The notes under the pieces were generated by a model. That model did no database searches. It saw only the letters and a program-made list of their open reading frames with translations, and was not told the origin of the DNA. From the NCBI RefSeq assembly GCF_019090165.1, contig NZ_JAHRIB010000114.1:39801-103800 (forward strand): a stretch of 64,000 nucleotides of DNA, given 5' to 3'. Of the stretch, positions 8,188 through 16,231 are shown piece after piece. Positions within the stretch are counted from its first letter, which is position 1; each line of letters starts with the position of its first letter. The DNA is from Streptomyces sp. BV286. Lineage in GTDB: Bacteria; Actinomycetota; Actinomycetes; Streptomycetales; Streptomycetaceae. The position numbers and the translations under genes are program-made.

Positions 8188-9537
8188 ATGGTGGAGACCG
8201 CAGGCGAGGAGCCGGACGACGGCGACGCCGAGGTGCTCGATCGTCCGCTGCCCGACGGTGTGCGCCGCAAGGTCGTACAGATCGTCTCGGACGGCTTCGG
8301 CGGGCTGACCGTGGCCGAACTGCCCGCCCAGCTGAGGCAGTACGCCCGGTTCGCCCCCAATCGTCGCGCCAAGTTCGCGGGTACGGCGATGGCGGCGGCC
8401 ATGGAGACGGACCCGCTCTTCAGACAGCGCATCGCCGAGAAACTCAGAGACGCGCAGCCGGAGCTGTCCGGCGCTCTCGTCTCAGGCTCTGCGCTCCCGG
8501 CCGCGGACCCGCTCGACGTGGCGGCCGCGGCCTATGTGCTGCGGCCCCCGGGCTGGGTCAAGCTGGTGACCGCCGCGGGCGAGGAGGCGCTGCGGGCTGA
8601 CGCCGAGCGCGCCGACGAGGAGAGCCGCGCCGAGCTGGAGCGGCTGCGCGAGGAGCTTGCCGAGGCCCGTGGCCAGACCCGTACCGAGACGGAGCGGCTG
8701 CGCGCCGAGCTCGAAGCGGCGAAGAAGGAAGCCGAATCGCTTCACCGCAAACTGCGCGGGGCGCTCAGTGACGTCAAGCGCGGCGAGGCCGCCCTGCGCA
8801 AGCTGCGGGGCGAGATGGAGTCCGTACGCGGCGACGGCCAGGCCCAGGTGTCGGCCGCCGAGAGCGAGAGCCGGCGCCTGAAGTCGCGGCTCGGCGAGGC
8901 GGAGGCGGCCCTGGAGGCCGCCCGCCGCGCGGCCCGTGAAGGCCGCAGTGTCGAGGACATGCGCGTACGGCTGCTGCTGGACACCGTGCTCGACGCGACT
9001 CAGGGGCTGCGCCGCGAACTGGCCCTGCCGCCGGTGTCGGTGCGGCCCGCGGAGACGGTGGACGCGGTCGAGCCGGGACGGATGACGCCGAAGGACATCG
9101 CCGCCCGGGCGCTGTCCGAGAACGATCCCGCCATCCTCGACCAGCTGCTCGCGCTGCCGCAGGCGCACCTGGTCGTCGACGGCTACAACGTCACCAAGAC
9201 CGGCTATCCGCAGATGCCGCTGGAGAAGCAGCGCCTGCGGCTCCTCGGCCAGCTCTCGCAGCTTGCCGCGCAGACCGGCGCCGAGGTCACCTGTGTCTTC
9301 GACGGGGCCGAGCTGGCCGCCCCGGTGCTGCTCGCGCCGCCGCGCGGGGTGCGGGTGCTGTTCTCCAAGCCCGGCATCACCGCGGACGAGTTGATCCGCC
9401 AGCTGGTGCGCGCGGAGCCCCCGGGCCGGCCCGTCATCGTCGTCTCCACCGACCGCGAGGTGGCCGACGGTGTGGCCAGTGCGGGCGCGCGTCCGGTGGC
9501 CTCCGTGGTGCTGCTCAAGCGCCTGTCGAGGGGTTGA
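8188..9537 (+). CDS. NYN-domain (YacP-like) putative ribonuclease
   Basis: 449 residues. The N-terminal third is helical, the middle (about 140-270) is a long Glu/Arg-rich coiled coil, and the C-terminal domain (about 325-449) is a NYN/PIN-like fold. The last has VDGYNVTKTGYPQ with the metal-binding Asp, then VTCVFDGAE and VVSTDREVADG, which supply the other acidic residues. YacP/Rae1 proteins are ribosome-associated or RNA-cleaving nucleases in Bacillus. Here the fused coiled coil suggests oligomerisation or a scaffold. RNA cleavage is inferred from the family. Confidence 0.88.
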   Translation: MVETAGEEPDDGDAEVLDRPLPDGVRRKVVQIVSDGFGGLTVAELPAQLRQYARFAPNRRAKFAGTAMAAAMETDPLFRQRIAEKLRDAQPELSGALVSGSALPAADPLDVAAAAYVLRPPGWVKLVTAAGEEALRADAERADEESRAELERLREELAEARGQTRTETERLRAELEAAKKEAESLHRKLRGALSDVKRGEAALRKLRGEMESVRGDGQAQVSAAESESRRLKSRLGEAEAALEAARRAAREGRSVEDMRVRLLLDTVLDATQGLRRELALPPVSVRPAETVDAVEPGRMTPKDIAARALSENDPAILDQLLALPQAHLVVDGYNVTKTGYPQMPLEKQRLRLLGQLSQLAAQTGAEVTCVFDGAELAAPVLLAPPRGVRVLFSKPGITADELIRQLVRAEPPGRPVIVVSTDREVADGVASAGARPVASVVLLKRLSRG

Positions 9538-9891
9538 GACCGGCCGTTCGCGGGCAGCCCCGCCGCTCCGGTCGTCCGCGGCCGCCTTTCTGTCCCGTAC
9601 GTCACATACGTGCCGGACGCCCCAAGCGCAACGCATGGTCGTCTTGCCCGAATTGGCGAAACCTTCACGCAACGTAGTGTCAATCGCGCATTACTGCACG
9701 TGAGTTGAGTGCAAAGAATGCGGTCGGTGACCGAGATTTTTCCGAGGAGGATTTGAACTGATCACAGGGTGGTCACTAGGGTCAGGCCTCGAACCTCTAC
9801 TCGGGTGATCACTCATTGGGAGTGACGGTGGAGGGACACCGCCAACCGGCGTCTTCGGTGGGCGGCTGAGGTAATGAAGGAGCTCGCCTCC
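9538..9891 (+). promoter_or_regulatory. intergenic region with promoter for NlpC/P60 gene
   Basis: A plausible vegetative promoter is TTGAAC (9753-9758), an 18-base spacer and TAGGGT (9777-9782). The expected leader of about 100 bases has two small hairpins, TCACTC-ATTGG-GAGTGA and CGGTG-GAGGGA-CACCG. An imperfect stem (GCATT, GCAC / GTGC, AATGC) lies near 9688-9722. The c-di-AMP riboswitch known upstream of other Streptomyces hydrolases was looked for and not recognised. Confidence 0.45.
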
Positions 9892-10923
9892 GTGGCGTCC
9901 CACCGTCGACCGAAGCAGCCGAGCCGCACCCGCGTGACCGTGCTCACCACCGCCGCTGCCGCAGCCGTTGCCCTCAGCTCGCAGGCGGCCAACGCCGCGC
10001 CCAGCGAGAAGCCGAGCAAGGACGAGGTCAAGGCCAAGGTCGACAAGCTCTACGAAGAGGTCGAGCGGGCCACCGACAAGGCCAACGGGGCTGAGGAGAA
10101 GCAGGAGAAGCTCGAGAAGGAGATCGACACTCTCCAGGACCAGGTCGCACGCGGCCAGGACGATCTCAACTCCATGCGCGACGGCCTCGGTCTGATGGCC
10201 AGCTCCCAGTACCGGACGGGCGCCATCGACCCCTCCGTCCAGCTCTTCCTCTCCTCGGACCCGGACGACTACCTCGACAAGGCGTCCGCCATGGACCAGC
10301 TGAGCTCTCAGCAGGTCGAGGCGCTGAAGAAGGTCCAGGACAAGCAGCGGGTTCTCGCCCAGCAGCGCCAGGAGGCCTCCGGCAAGCTCAAGGAGCTCGC
10401 CGACACCCGCAAGACCCTGGACCAGAAGAAGAAGGAGGTCCAGGGCAAGCTCACCGACGCGCGCAAGCTGCTCAACACCCTGACCGCCAAGGAGCGTGCG
10501 GCCATGACGGCCGCCGACCAGCGCGCCAGCCGCTCCGCAGGTGACCGCATCGAGCTCGGCAACGAGGTCCCCGCCTCCGAGCGCGGTGCCGCCGCCCTCG
10601 CCGCGGCGAAGACCCAGATGGGCAAGCCGTACGTCTCCGGTGGCAGCGGCCCCAACTCGTACGACTGCTCCGGGCTGACCCAGTGGGCGTACAGCCAGGC
10701 CGGTGTGGCGATAACCCGGACCACGTACACGCAGCAGAACGACGGCGTGAAGATCGGCCGCGACCAGCTCAAGCCCGGCGACCTCGTCTTCTTCAACAGC
10801 CTCGGACACGTCGGCCTGTACGCCGGAAACGGTGTGATCGTGCACGCCCCGAAGCCGGGCGCCGTCGTCCGCCTCGAGTCGATGAGCACGATCGGCACCT
10901 TCCAGTTCGGCGTCCGCGTCTGA
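9892..10923 (+). CDS. secreted NlpC/P60 endopeptidase with coiled coil (copy 1)
   Basis: Exported cell-wall hydrolase of 343 residues: signal peptide (about 1-37, ending near ANAAP), a long coiled coil (about 40-205), and a C-terminal NlpC/P60 domain. The catalytic residues are Cys259 (YDCSGLTQW), His306 (GHVGLY) and His318 (HAPKPG). It should cleave gamma-D-Glu to diamino acid bonds in peptidoglycan stems. GTG 9892 is preferred over ATG 9874 because an AAGGAG site sits about 10 bases before it. The architecture matches Mycobacterium Rv2190c/RipC-type proteins. A paralogue follows immediately. Confidence 0.93.
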   Translation: MASHRRPKQPSRTRVTVLTTAAAAAVALSSQAANAAPSEKPSKDEVKAKVDKLYEEVERATDKANGAEEKQEKLEKEIDTLQDQVARGQDDLNSMRDGLGLMASSQYRTGAIDPSVQLFLSSDPDDYLDKASAMDQLSSQQVEALKKVQDKQRVLAQQRQEASGKLKELADTRKTLDQKKKEVQGKLTDARKLLNTLTAKERAAMTAADQRASRSAGDRIELGNEVPASERGAAALAAAKTQMGKPYVSGGSGPNSYDCSGLTQWAYSQAGVAITRTTYTQQNDGVKIGRDQLKPGDLVFFNSLGHVGLYAGNGVIVHAPKPGAVVRLESMSTIGTFQFGVRV

Positions 10924-11253
10924 TCCCGGGCCCTCGTCCGGCAGACTGATCGCCGGGTTCCACGGCTCGTCCGACCGCCGGGGTACGACGGCCCGTTCGG
11001 CCGCCCCGGTCCGACGGGCCCTCCGGCCCCGAACCTCGCCCGCCCCTCCCCGGAGTTGACCGCCGCGCCGCCCGAACGGGCGAATTACCGTGCCTCCCGC
11101 TGACTCCACGCCCCGCTGATGACCTGCGTCTGAGGCGGGGTGTCGCGTTGTGTACCCGTATGGGTCTTTGGCCGTCGCGTAGTCGCACGGCTACTGTCTG
11201 GCGCGTTTCCCCCAACTCCGGGGGTTCGTCAGCGGAAGGGAGAGCGGCTTCCT
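10924..11253 (+). promoter_or_regulatory. intergenic region with promoter for second NlpC/P60 gene
   Basis: Best promoter candidate is TTGGCC (11168-11173), 18-base spacer, TACTGT (11192-11197), about 57 bases before the GTG. No strong terminator hairpin after the first hydrolase gene was found; the rest is GC-rich and featureless to my eye. Confidence 0.4.
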
Positions 11254-12264
11254 GTGGGGTCCCATCGCCGCCCAGCACCGTCCGGCTTCGACCGGGGCGC
11301 CAGAGGCGCCACCCTCTGCGTACTGACCGCCGCGGCCGCGGCCCTCGGCGTCCTGCCGGCCGGCGCCGCGCCTCAGGACGACAGCCGCGCCGAGGTGGAC
11401 CGGCTGTACGAGGAGGCCGAGCAGGCCACCGAGTCGTACAACAAGGCCGACGAACGCGCCGACACCCTGCGCGACCAGGTGGACAGGTCGCAGGACCGGA
11501 TCGCCGGACAGCAGGACCGCATCAACACCATGCGGGACGCGCTCGGTTCGCTCGCCGGGGCCCAGTACCGCTCCGGCGGCCTCGACCCGTCGCTGGCGCT
11601 GATGTTCTCGGACGACCCCGAGGAGTACCTCGACAAGGCGGCCGCGCTGGACCGGATCAGCGCCCGCCAGGCCGGGGAACTCAGGGAACTCCAGGGCGCC
11701 ATGCGCGACCTCGCCCAGGAACGCGAGGAGGCGACCCGCAAGCTCTCCGAGCTCGACAGGAGCCGCAAGGCCGTCGCCCGGCACAAGCGCACCGTCGAGC
11801 AGAAGCTGTCCAAGGCGCGGCGGCTGCTCAACGCGATGCCGGAGGGCGACCGCGCCGCCTTCGACCGGGCCTCCCGCTCCGGCCGGACCCCCGACCTCAC
11901 CGGCGCCGTCCCGTCCTCCGGGCGCGCGGCCGCCGCCGTCGCCGCGGCCCGCTCCGCCCTCGGCCGCCCGTACGTCTGGGGTGCCAACGGGCCCACGGGC
12001 TTCGACTGTTCGGGCCTCACGCAGTGGTCGTACGCGCAGGCCGGTGTGGGTCTGCCGCGGACCTCGCAGGCCCAGGCGCACGCCGGACGGCCGGTGCCGC
12101 TCTCCCAGGCGCAGCCCGGAGACATCGTCACCTACCGGGGCGACGCCAGCCACGTGGGGATGTACGTGGGCAACGGCCAGGTGATCCACGCGCCCTACCC
12201 CGGTGCCCCCGTGCGCTACGACCCGGTGGGCATGATGCCCGTCAACACGGTGACGCGCCCCTGA
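11254..12264 (+). CDS. secreted NlpC/P60 endopeptidase with coiled coil (copy 2)
   Basis: 336-residue paralogue of the preceding gene with the same plan: export signal (about 1-42, ending near AGAAPQ), coiled coil (about 45-200), NlpC/P60 domain with Cys252 (FDCSGLTQW), His300 (SHVGMY) and His312 (HAPYPG). The GTG start follows a GGAAGGGAG site at a suitable distance. The second catalytic half is conserved, so both copies are predicted active on peptidoglycan. The metallopeptidase-like lipoprotein gene starts 32 bases later and is probably in the same transcript. Confidence 0.93.
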   Translation: MGSHRRPAPSGFDRGARGATLCVLTAAAAALGVLPAGAAPQDDSRAEVDRLYEEAEQATESYNKADERADTLRDQVDRSQDRIAGQQDRINTMRDALGSLAGAQYRSGGLDPSLALMFSDDPEEYLDKAAALDRISARQAGELRELQGAMRDLAQEREEATRKLSELDRSRKAVARHKRTVEQKLSKARRLLNAMPEGDRAAFDRASRSGRTPDLTGAVPSSGRAAAAVAAARSALGRPYVWGANGPTGFDCSGLTQWSYAQAGVGLPRTSQAQAHAGRPVPLSQAQPGDIVTYRGDASHVGMYVGNGQVIHAPYPGAPVRYDPVGMMPVNTVTRP

Positions 12265-12296
12265 CCCGTCGGGCCCGGCGCCGTACGATCGGGGCC

Positions 12297-13511
12297 GTGG
12301 CTGGTCGTGGGCGTGCGCCGAGGTGGGTCGTCGGGCTGCTGCTGACCACTCTGGTGGGCTGCGGCGGCCCCTCCGGGACCGACGGTTCGTCCGCCGACGT
12401 CCAGCGGGTGCTCGACCGGCGGGCCGCGGCGGTGCGTGCGGGCAGCGAGAGGGACTTCGTGGCGACGGGCGCGCCGGACTCCGTCGACGCCGGTGAACGC
12501 AGCGCCGCCCGCGCCGAGTTCAGGAACCTGCGGGCCGTTCCGCTGACCGACTGGTCGTACCGCGTGACCGGCTTCCGCCGCTCCGGCGACCGTGCCACGG
12601 CGGACGCGGAGCTCCGCTACCGCATGGACGGCTACGACAGGGCGCCCGTCGTCACCGCCCGCACACTGACCCTGGCCCGCGCCGACGGGCGCTGGTACGT
12701 GACCGCCGACAAGCCCGCCGCCGACGCCGGCCGGCAGCTGTGGGAGCAGGGCCCCGTGCTGGCCGTACGCGGCGAGCACAGCCTCGTCCTCGGGGTCGGG
12801 CAGCCCCGGGGCGCCCTGCGCGGTTACGCGAGGCTCGCCGACCGTGCGGTGCCCGCGGTGCGCGAGGCGTGGAGCGCGGACTGGCCGGGGCAGGTCGTCG
12901 TCCTCGTACCGGCGTCGCTGGAGGGGATGGGGGAACTGCTGGGGGCGCCCGCGTCCGGGTACCGGGGGATCGCCGCGGTCACCACGGGGGAGACGGGCGG
13001 CTCCGGGAAGACACCCGCCGACCGGATCATCGTGAACCCCGACGCGTACGGAGTGCTGGGTTCCTTCGGCCGGCAGGTCGTCCTCACGCACGAGACGACC
13101 CATGTCGCGACCCGTGCCTCGACCTCGGCGGCGACCCCGCTGTGGCTGTCGGAGGGGTACGCGGACTGGGTCGGCTACCGGGGCACCGGCCGCACCGCGG
13201 GGCAGGTCGCGCCGGAGCTGGCGCGTGCGGTGACCGAGGGGCGGGTACCGGCCGCTCTGCCGGGCGACAAGGACTTCGGCTTCGGCGGGGACGCGGGGAA
13301 GCTGGCGCGGGCCTACGAGAGCGGCTGGCTGGCCTGCCGGCTGATCGCCGAACGGTGGGGCGAGGTGCGGCTGGGGGAGTTCTACCGGGCCGTGGGGGCC
13401 CACGACAAGCGGGCGGGCGCGGTGGAGGCGGGGCTCCGGGAGGTCCTGGGGACGACGCCGGAGGAGTTCACGCGGATGTGGCGGGAGTACCTGCGCGACC
13501 GGCTCGGGTGA
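12297..13511 (+). CDS. lipoprotein with peptidase MA-like (HExxH) domain
   Basis: 404 residues. The N terminus has a short Arg-rich region, a hydrophobic stretch and the lipobox LVGC at about residues 18-21, so it should be anchored outside the membrane. The C-terminal half has HETTH (about 265-269) and a downstream LSEGYADW Glu (about 286), the zinc-ligand layout of gluzincins. The central region resembles a NTF2-like fold. Substrate is unknown; its place next to two NlpC/P60 hydrolases suggests cell-envelope work. GTG start at 12297 is the first that keeps the lipobox close to the N terminus. Confidence 0.8.
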   Translation: MAGRGRAPRWVVGLLLTTLVGCGGPSGTDGSSADVQRVLDRRAAAVRAGSERDFVATGAPDSVDAGERSAARAEFRNLRAVPLTDWSYRVTGFRRSGDRATADAELRYRMDGYDRAPVVTARTLTLARADGRWYVTADKPAADAGRQLWEQGPVLAVRGEHSLVLGVGQPRGALRGYARLADRAVPAVREAWSADWPGQVVVLVPASLEGMGELLGAPASGYRGIAAVTTGETGGSGKTPADRIIVNPDAYGVLGSFGRQVVLTHETTHVATRASTSAATPLWLSEGYADWVGYRGTGRTAGQVAPELARAVTEGRVPAALPGDKDFGFGGDAGKLARAYESGWLACRLIAERWGEVRLGEFYRAVGAHDKRAGAVEAGLREVLGTTPEEFTRMWREYLRDRLG

Positions 13512-13534
13512 CCTGCGCGGCCGGGCCCCTGCCC

Positions 13535-14770
13535 TCAGGGGGTCAGGGACTCCTTGCTGGCGGGCGTCGGCCGGCCGGCCGCGGGAGCCGCGTCCGCGTA
13601 CGACACGGTGTCGCGCCACAGGAGCGTGCCCGCGGTGACGGTCGCGGCGACCAGCAGGCCGTTGCGGATCACGAGCAGGGTGATCCCGAGGCCGTTGCTG
13701 GCGACGACGTCCGCGAAGTAGACGGGGAACTCCAGGACGGTGACGAAGCTCGCCACCACGACCATCCCCGCCGGCAGGCCCATCCGGCTGCCGCGGAAGA
13801 CCAGGCACACGGCGGCCAGGCCCACCAGCCACACCATGTACTGCGGGCTGATGACCCGGCTCGTCGTGGTGAACAGGAGCACCGCCACGAACGCGGCGTC
13901 CGCGACCGTGTGCACCAGGAACCGCGTCGCGCACAGCCGCCACAGGAGCAGCCAGCCGAACGCGAGCCCGGTCAGCATCAGGGCCACCGTGCTCACCACG
14001 TCGACGTACGGGCCGAGGAACTCCACCGAGCCGTAGTTGAGCAGGACCTGGCCCTCCCAGCCGTGGTGCCGGGCGATGTGGAAGACGAGCGAGCCGAGGG
14101 ACTCGACCTCGGTCCCGCGGTCGCGCTGGAACGTCAGGAACGCGAACGCGCCCGGCATCGACACGGCGAACAGCAGCGCGATCCCGACGGCCGTCCCGGC
14201 CGCCCAGCCCCAGGCCCTGCGCCCGGTCGTGCCCACGAGCAGCAGCAGCGGCCACACCTTCAGCAGCGCGCCGAACGCGGCCAGCGCGCCCATGAGCTTC
14301 GGGTTCCGGACGCCCGCGAGGACCGCGGCCACGACGACGGCGGTCACCATCACGTCGTACCGCGAGTACACCGTCGGACCGAGCAGGGGCACGCCCACGA
14401 CCCACACCCAGGCACCGCGCCGGGACCTGCCCGGGCTCCGGGCCGCGTACAGGAGCAGTCCGAGGGCGACCAGGTCGGCGGCGAAGGCGAGGACGAAGAA
14501 CGCCTCGGTGTAGGCGAGGAACGGCAGCAGCGAGGGGGAGAGGATCGCGAGCGCGGCCGCCGGCGGGTACTGCCAGGTCACGTCGTCCAGCGGGAACGTG
14601 CCGGTGCGCAGGACCTCGTACCAGCCCTGGTAGGTGACCGCGACGTCACTGGTGACGTCCGGGCCGGGGAAGACGAACACCTTGAAGACGAAGAGCAGCA
14701 GCGCCAGCCTCGTCAGACCCCAGGTCACCAGCAGTACGTACGGGAACCTCGTCCCCCCGGTTCCCGCCAT
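13535..14770 (-). CDS. GT87-family polyprenol-phosphate mannosyltransferase-like membrane protein
   Basis: About 411 residues with 10 or more membrane helices and an extracytoplasmic loop including DVTWQYPPAAA, the type of motif found in GT-C (DUF2029/GT87) alpha-mannosyltransferases. Such enzymes use polyprenyl-phosphate-mannose on the outer face; Mycobacterium Rv2181 is a relative that adds alpha-1,2-mannose. The ATG at 14770 has an AAGGG site 9 bases away; a GTG at 14776 is too close. It is divergent from the PimB-like gene by 121 bases, consistent with a shared envelope-mannoside role. Confidence 0.85.
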   Translation of the reverse strand: MAGTGGTRFPYVLLVTWGLTRLALLLFVFKVFVFPGPDVTSDVAVTYQGWYEVLRTGTFPLDDVTWQYPPAAALAILSPSLLPFLAYTEAFFVLAFAADLVALGLLLYAARSPGRSRRGAWVWVVGVPLLGPTVYSRYDVMVTAVVVAAVLAGVRNPKLMGALAAFGALLKVWPLLLLVGTTGRRAWGWAAGTAVGIALLFAVSMPGAFAFLTFQRDRGTEVESLGSLVFHIARHHGWEGQVLLNYGSVEFLGPYVDVVSTVALMLTGLAFGWLLLWRLCATRFLVHTVADAAFVAVLLFTTTSRVISPQYMVWLVGLAAVCLVFRGSRMGLPAGMVVVASFVTVLEFPVYFADVVASNGLGITLLVIRNGLLVAATVTAGTLLWRDTVSYADAAPAAGRPTPASKESLTP

Positions 14771-14891
14771 GCGCACCTGCCCTTTTCCGTACGGATCCTG
14801 TGCGGGCCATGATGGACCGCGCCGCTGTGCGAGAGCCGTGAAGCACGGCCGCGCTCAGTCGCGGGGTGCGGGTTCGGTACTGTCGACGGCG

Positions 14892-16034
14892 ATGCACAAG
14901 ACCTTGATCGTGACCAACGACTTTCCGCCGAGACCGGGCGGCATCCAGGCCTTCCTGCACAACATGGCGTTGCGCCTGGACCCCGAGCGGCTCGTCGTCT
15001 ACGCCTCCACCTGGAAGCGGGGCCGGGAGGGAGCCGAGGCCACAGCCGCCTTCGACGCCGAACAGCCCTTCGTCATCGTACGCGACCGAACAACCATGCT
15101 GTTGCCGACGCCGGGGGTCTCCCGGCGGGCCGTCGGGCTGCTGCGGGAGCACGGCTGTACCTCGGTGTGGTTCGGCGCGGCGGCGCCGCTCGGACTGCTC
15201 GCACCGGCGCTGCGGAAGGCGGGCGCGGAGCGCCTCGTGGCCACCACGCACGGGCACGAGGCGGGGTGGGCGCAACTGCCCGCCGCACGGCAACTCCTGC
15301 GCAGGATCGGCGAGTCGACGGACACGATCACGTATCTCGGTGAGTACACCCGCTCGCGCATCGCCACCGCGCTGACGCCCGGAGCGGCCGCCCGGATGGT
15401 GCAACTGCCCCCGGGCGTCGACGAGAAGACCTTCCATCCCGGCTCGGGCGGGGCCGCCGTCCGGGCCCGCCTCGGGCTGACGGACCGCCCGGTCGTGGTC
15501 TGCGTGTCCCGTCTCGTCCCGCGCAAGGGCCAGGACACGCTCATCCTCGCCATGCCGCGCATCCTGGCGAGCGAGCCCGAGGCGGTGCTGCTGATCGTCG
15601 GCGGCGGACCGTACGCGAAGGACCTGCGCAGGCTCGCGCACGAGACGGGTGTCGCCGACTCCGTCCGCTTCACCGGCGCGGTGCCCTGGTCGGAGCTGCC
15701 GGCCCACTACGGCGCGGGCGACGTCTTCGCCATGCCGTGCCGTACGCGCCGAGGAGGGCTCGACGTCGAAGGGCTCGGCATCGTCTACCTGGAGGCCTCC
15801 GCGACGGGGCTTCCCGTCGTCGCCGGTGACTCGGGGGGCGCGCCGGACGCCGTGCTCGACGGCGAGACCGGCTGGGTCGTACGGGGCGGCTCCGCCGGGG
15901 ACACGGCCGATCGCGTCGTCGCGCTCCTCGGCGACGCGGAGCTGCGCCGCCGCATGGGGGAGCGGGGCCGGGAGTGGGTCGAGGAGAAGTGGCGCTGGGA
16001 CCTCCTGGCGGAGGGTCTCAAGGAGCTGCTGTAG
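14892..16034 (+). CDS. PimB-like GT4 glycosyltransferase
   Basis: 380-residue GT-B fold enzyme. The N-terminal TNDFPPRPGGIQ loop, THGHEAGW and the donor-side VSRLVPRKGQDTLI and EGLGIVYLEASATGLPVVAG (EX7E) segments are those of GDP-mannose-dependent phosphatidylinositol mannosyltransferases such as PimB' (Rv2188c). It probably adds mannose to phosphatidylinositol monomannoside at the cytoplasmic membrane face (inference from family and gene context). The acyl-CoA synthetase gene next to it is the same neighbour as in mycobacteria (fadD15). Confidence 0.85.
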   Translation: MHKTLIVTNDFPPRPGGIQAFLHNMALRLDPERLVVYASTWKRGREGAEATAAFDAEQPFVIVRDRTTMLLPTPGVSRRAVGLLREHGCTSVWFGAAAPLGLLAPALRKAGAERLVATTHGHEAGWAQLPAARQLLRRIGESTDTITYLGEYTRSRIATALTPGAAARMVQLPPGVDEKTFHPGSGGAAVRARLGLTDRPVVVCVSRLVPRKGQDTLILAMPRILASEPEAVLLIVGGGPYAKDLRRLAHETGVADSVRFTGAVPWSELPAHYGAGDVFAMPCRTRRGGLDVEGLGIVYLEASATGLPVVAGDSGGAPDAVLDGETGWVVRGGSAGDTADRVVALLGDAELRRRMGERGREWVEEKWRWDLLAEGLKELL

Positions 16035-16052
16035 CGCCGGTGGGGGCCGGCT

Positions 16053-16200
16053 CCCCGCGCGCTGAAGGGCGCAGCCCTTTCAGGGGCGCGGGGAACTGCG
16101 CGAGCAACCACGATGGCGGGACAGCCGCATTCGGGACAGCCGCATGCGAAGGGGCGCGGGGAACGGCGCGACAAGCCACCGCGGCGGGCAAGCCGCACAC
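16053..16200. repeat. Streptomyces intergenic repeat with terminator-like hairpin
   Basis: A near-perfect hairpin at 16053-16094 (arms built on CCCCGCGC / GCGCGGGG around GGGC-GCA-GCCC) lies between the convergent glycosyltransferase and acyl-CoA synthetase genes. It contains the 16-mer GCGCGGGGAACTGCGC at 16086-16101, and a decayed copy (one change) follows near 16153. The same 16-mer recurs at 22610-22695. It likely acts as a bidirectional terminator. Confidence 0.75.
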
Positions 16201-16231
16201 GCACCCCCCGCCCCACGGCGAGTGGGCGCCC

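Noticed and set aside
9688..9891. c-di-AMP (ydaO) riboswitch before the NlpC/P60 gene
   Set aside because: Such riboswitches are known before some Streptomyces cell-wall hydrolases, but I could not find the conserved core segments; only small hairpins are visible.
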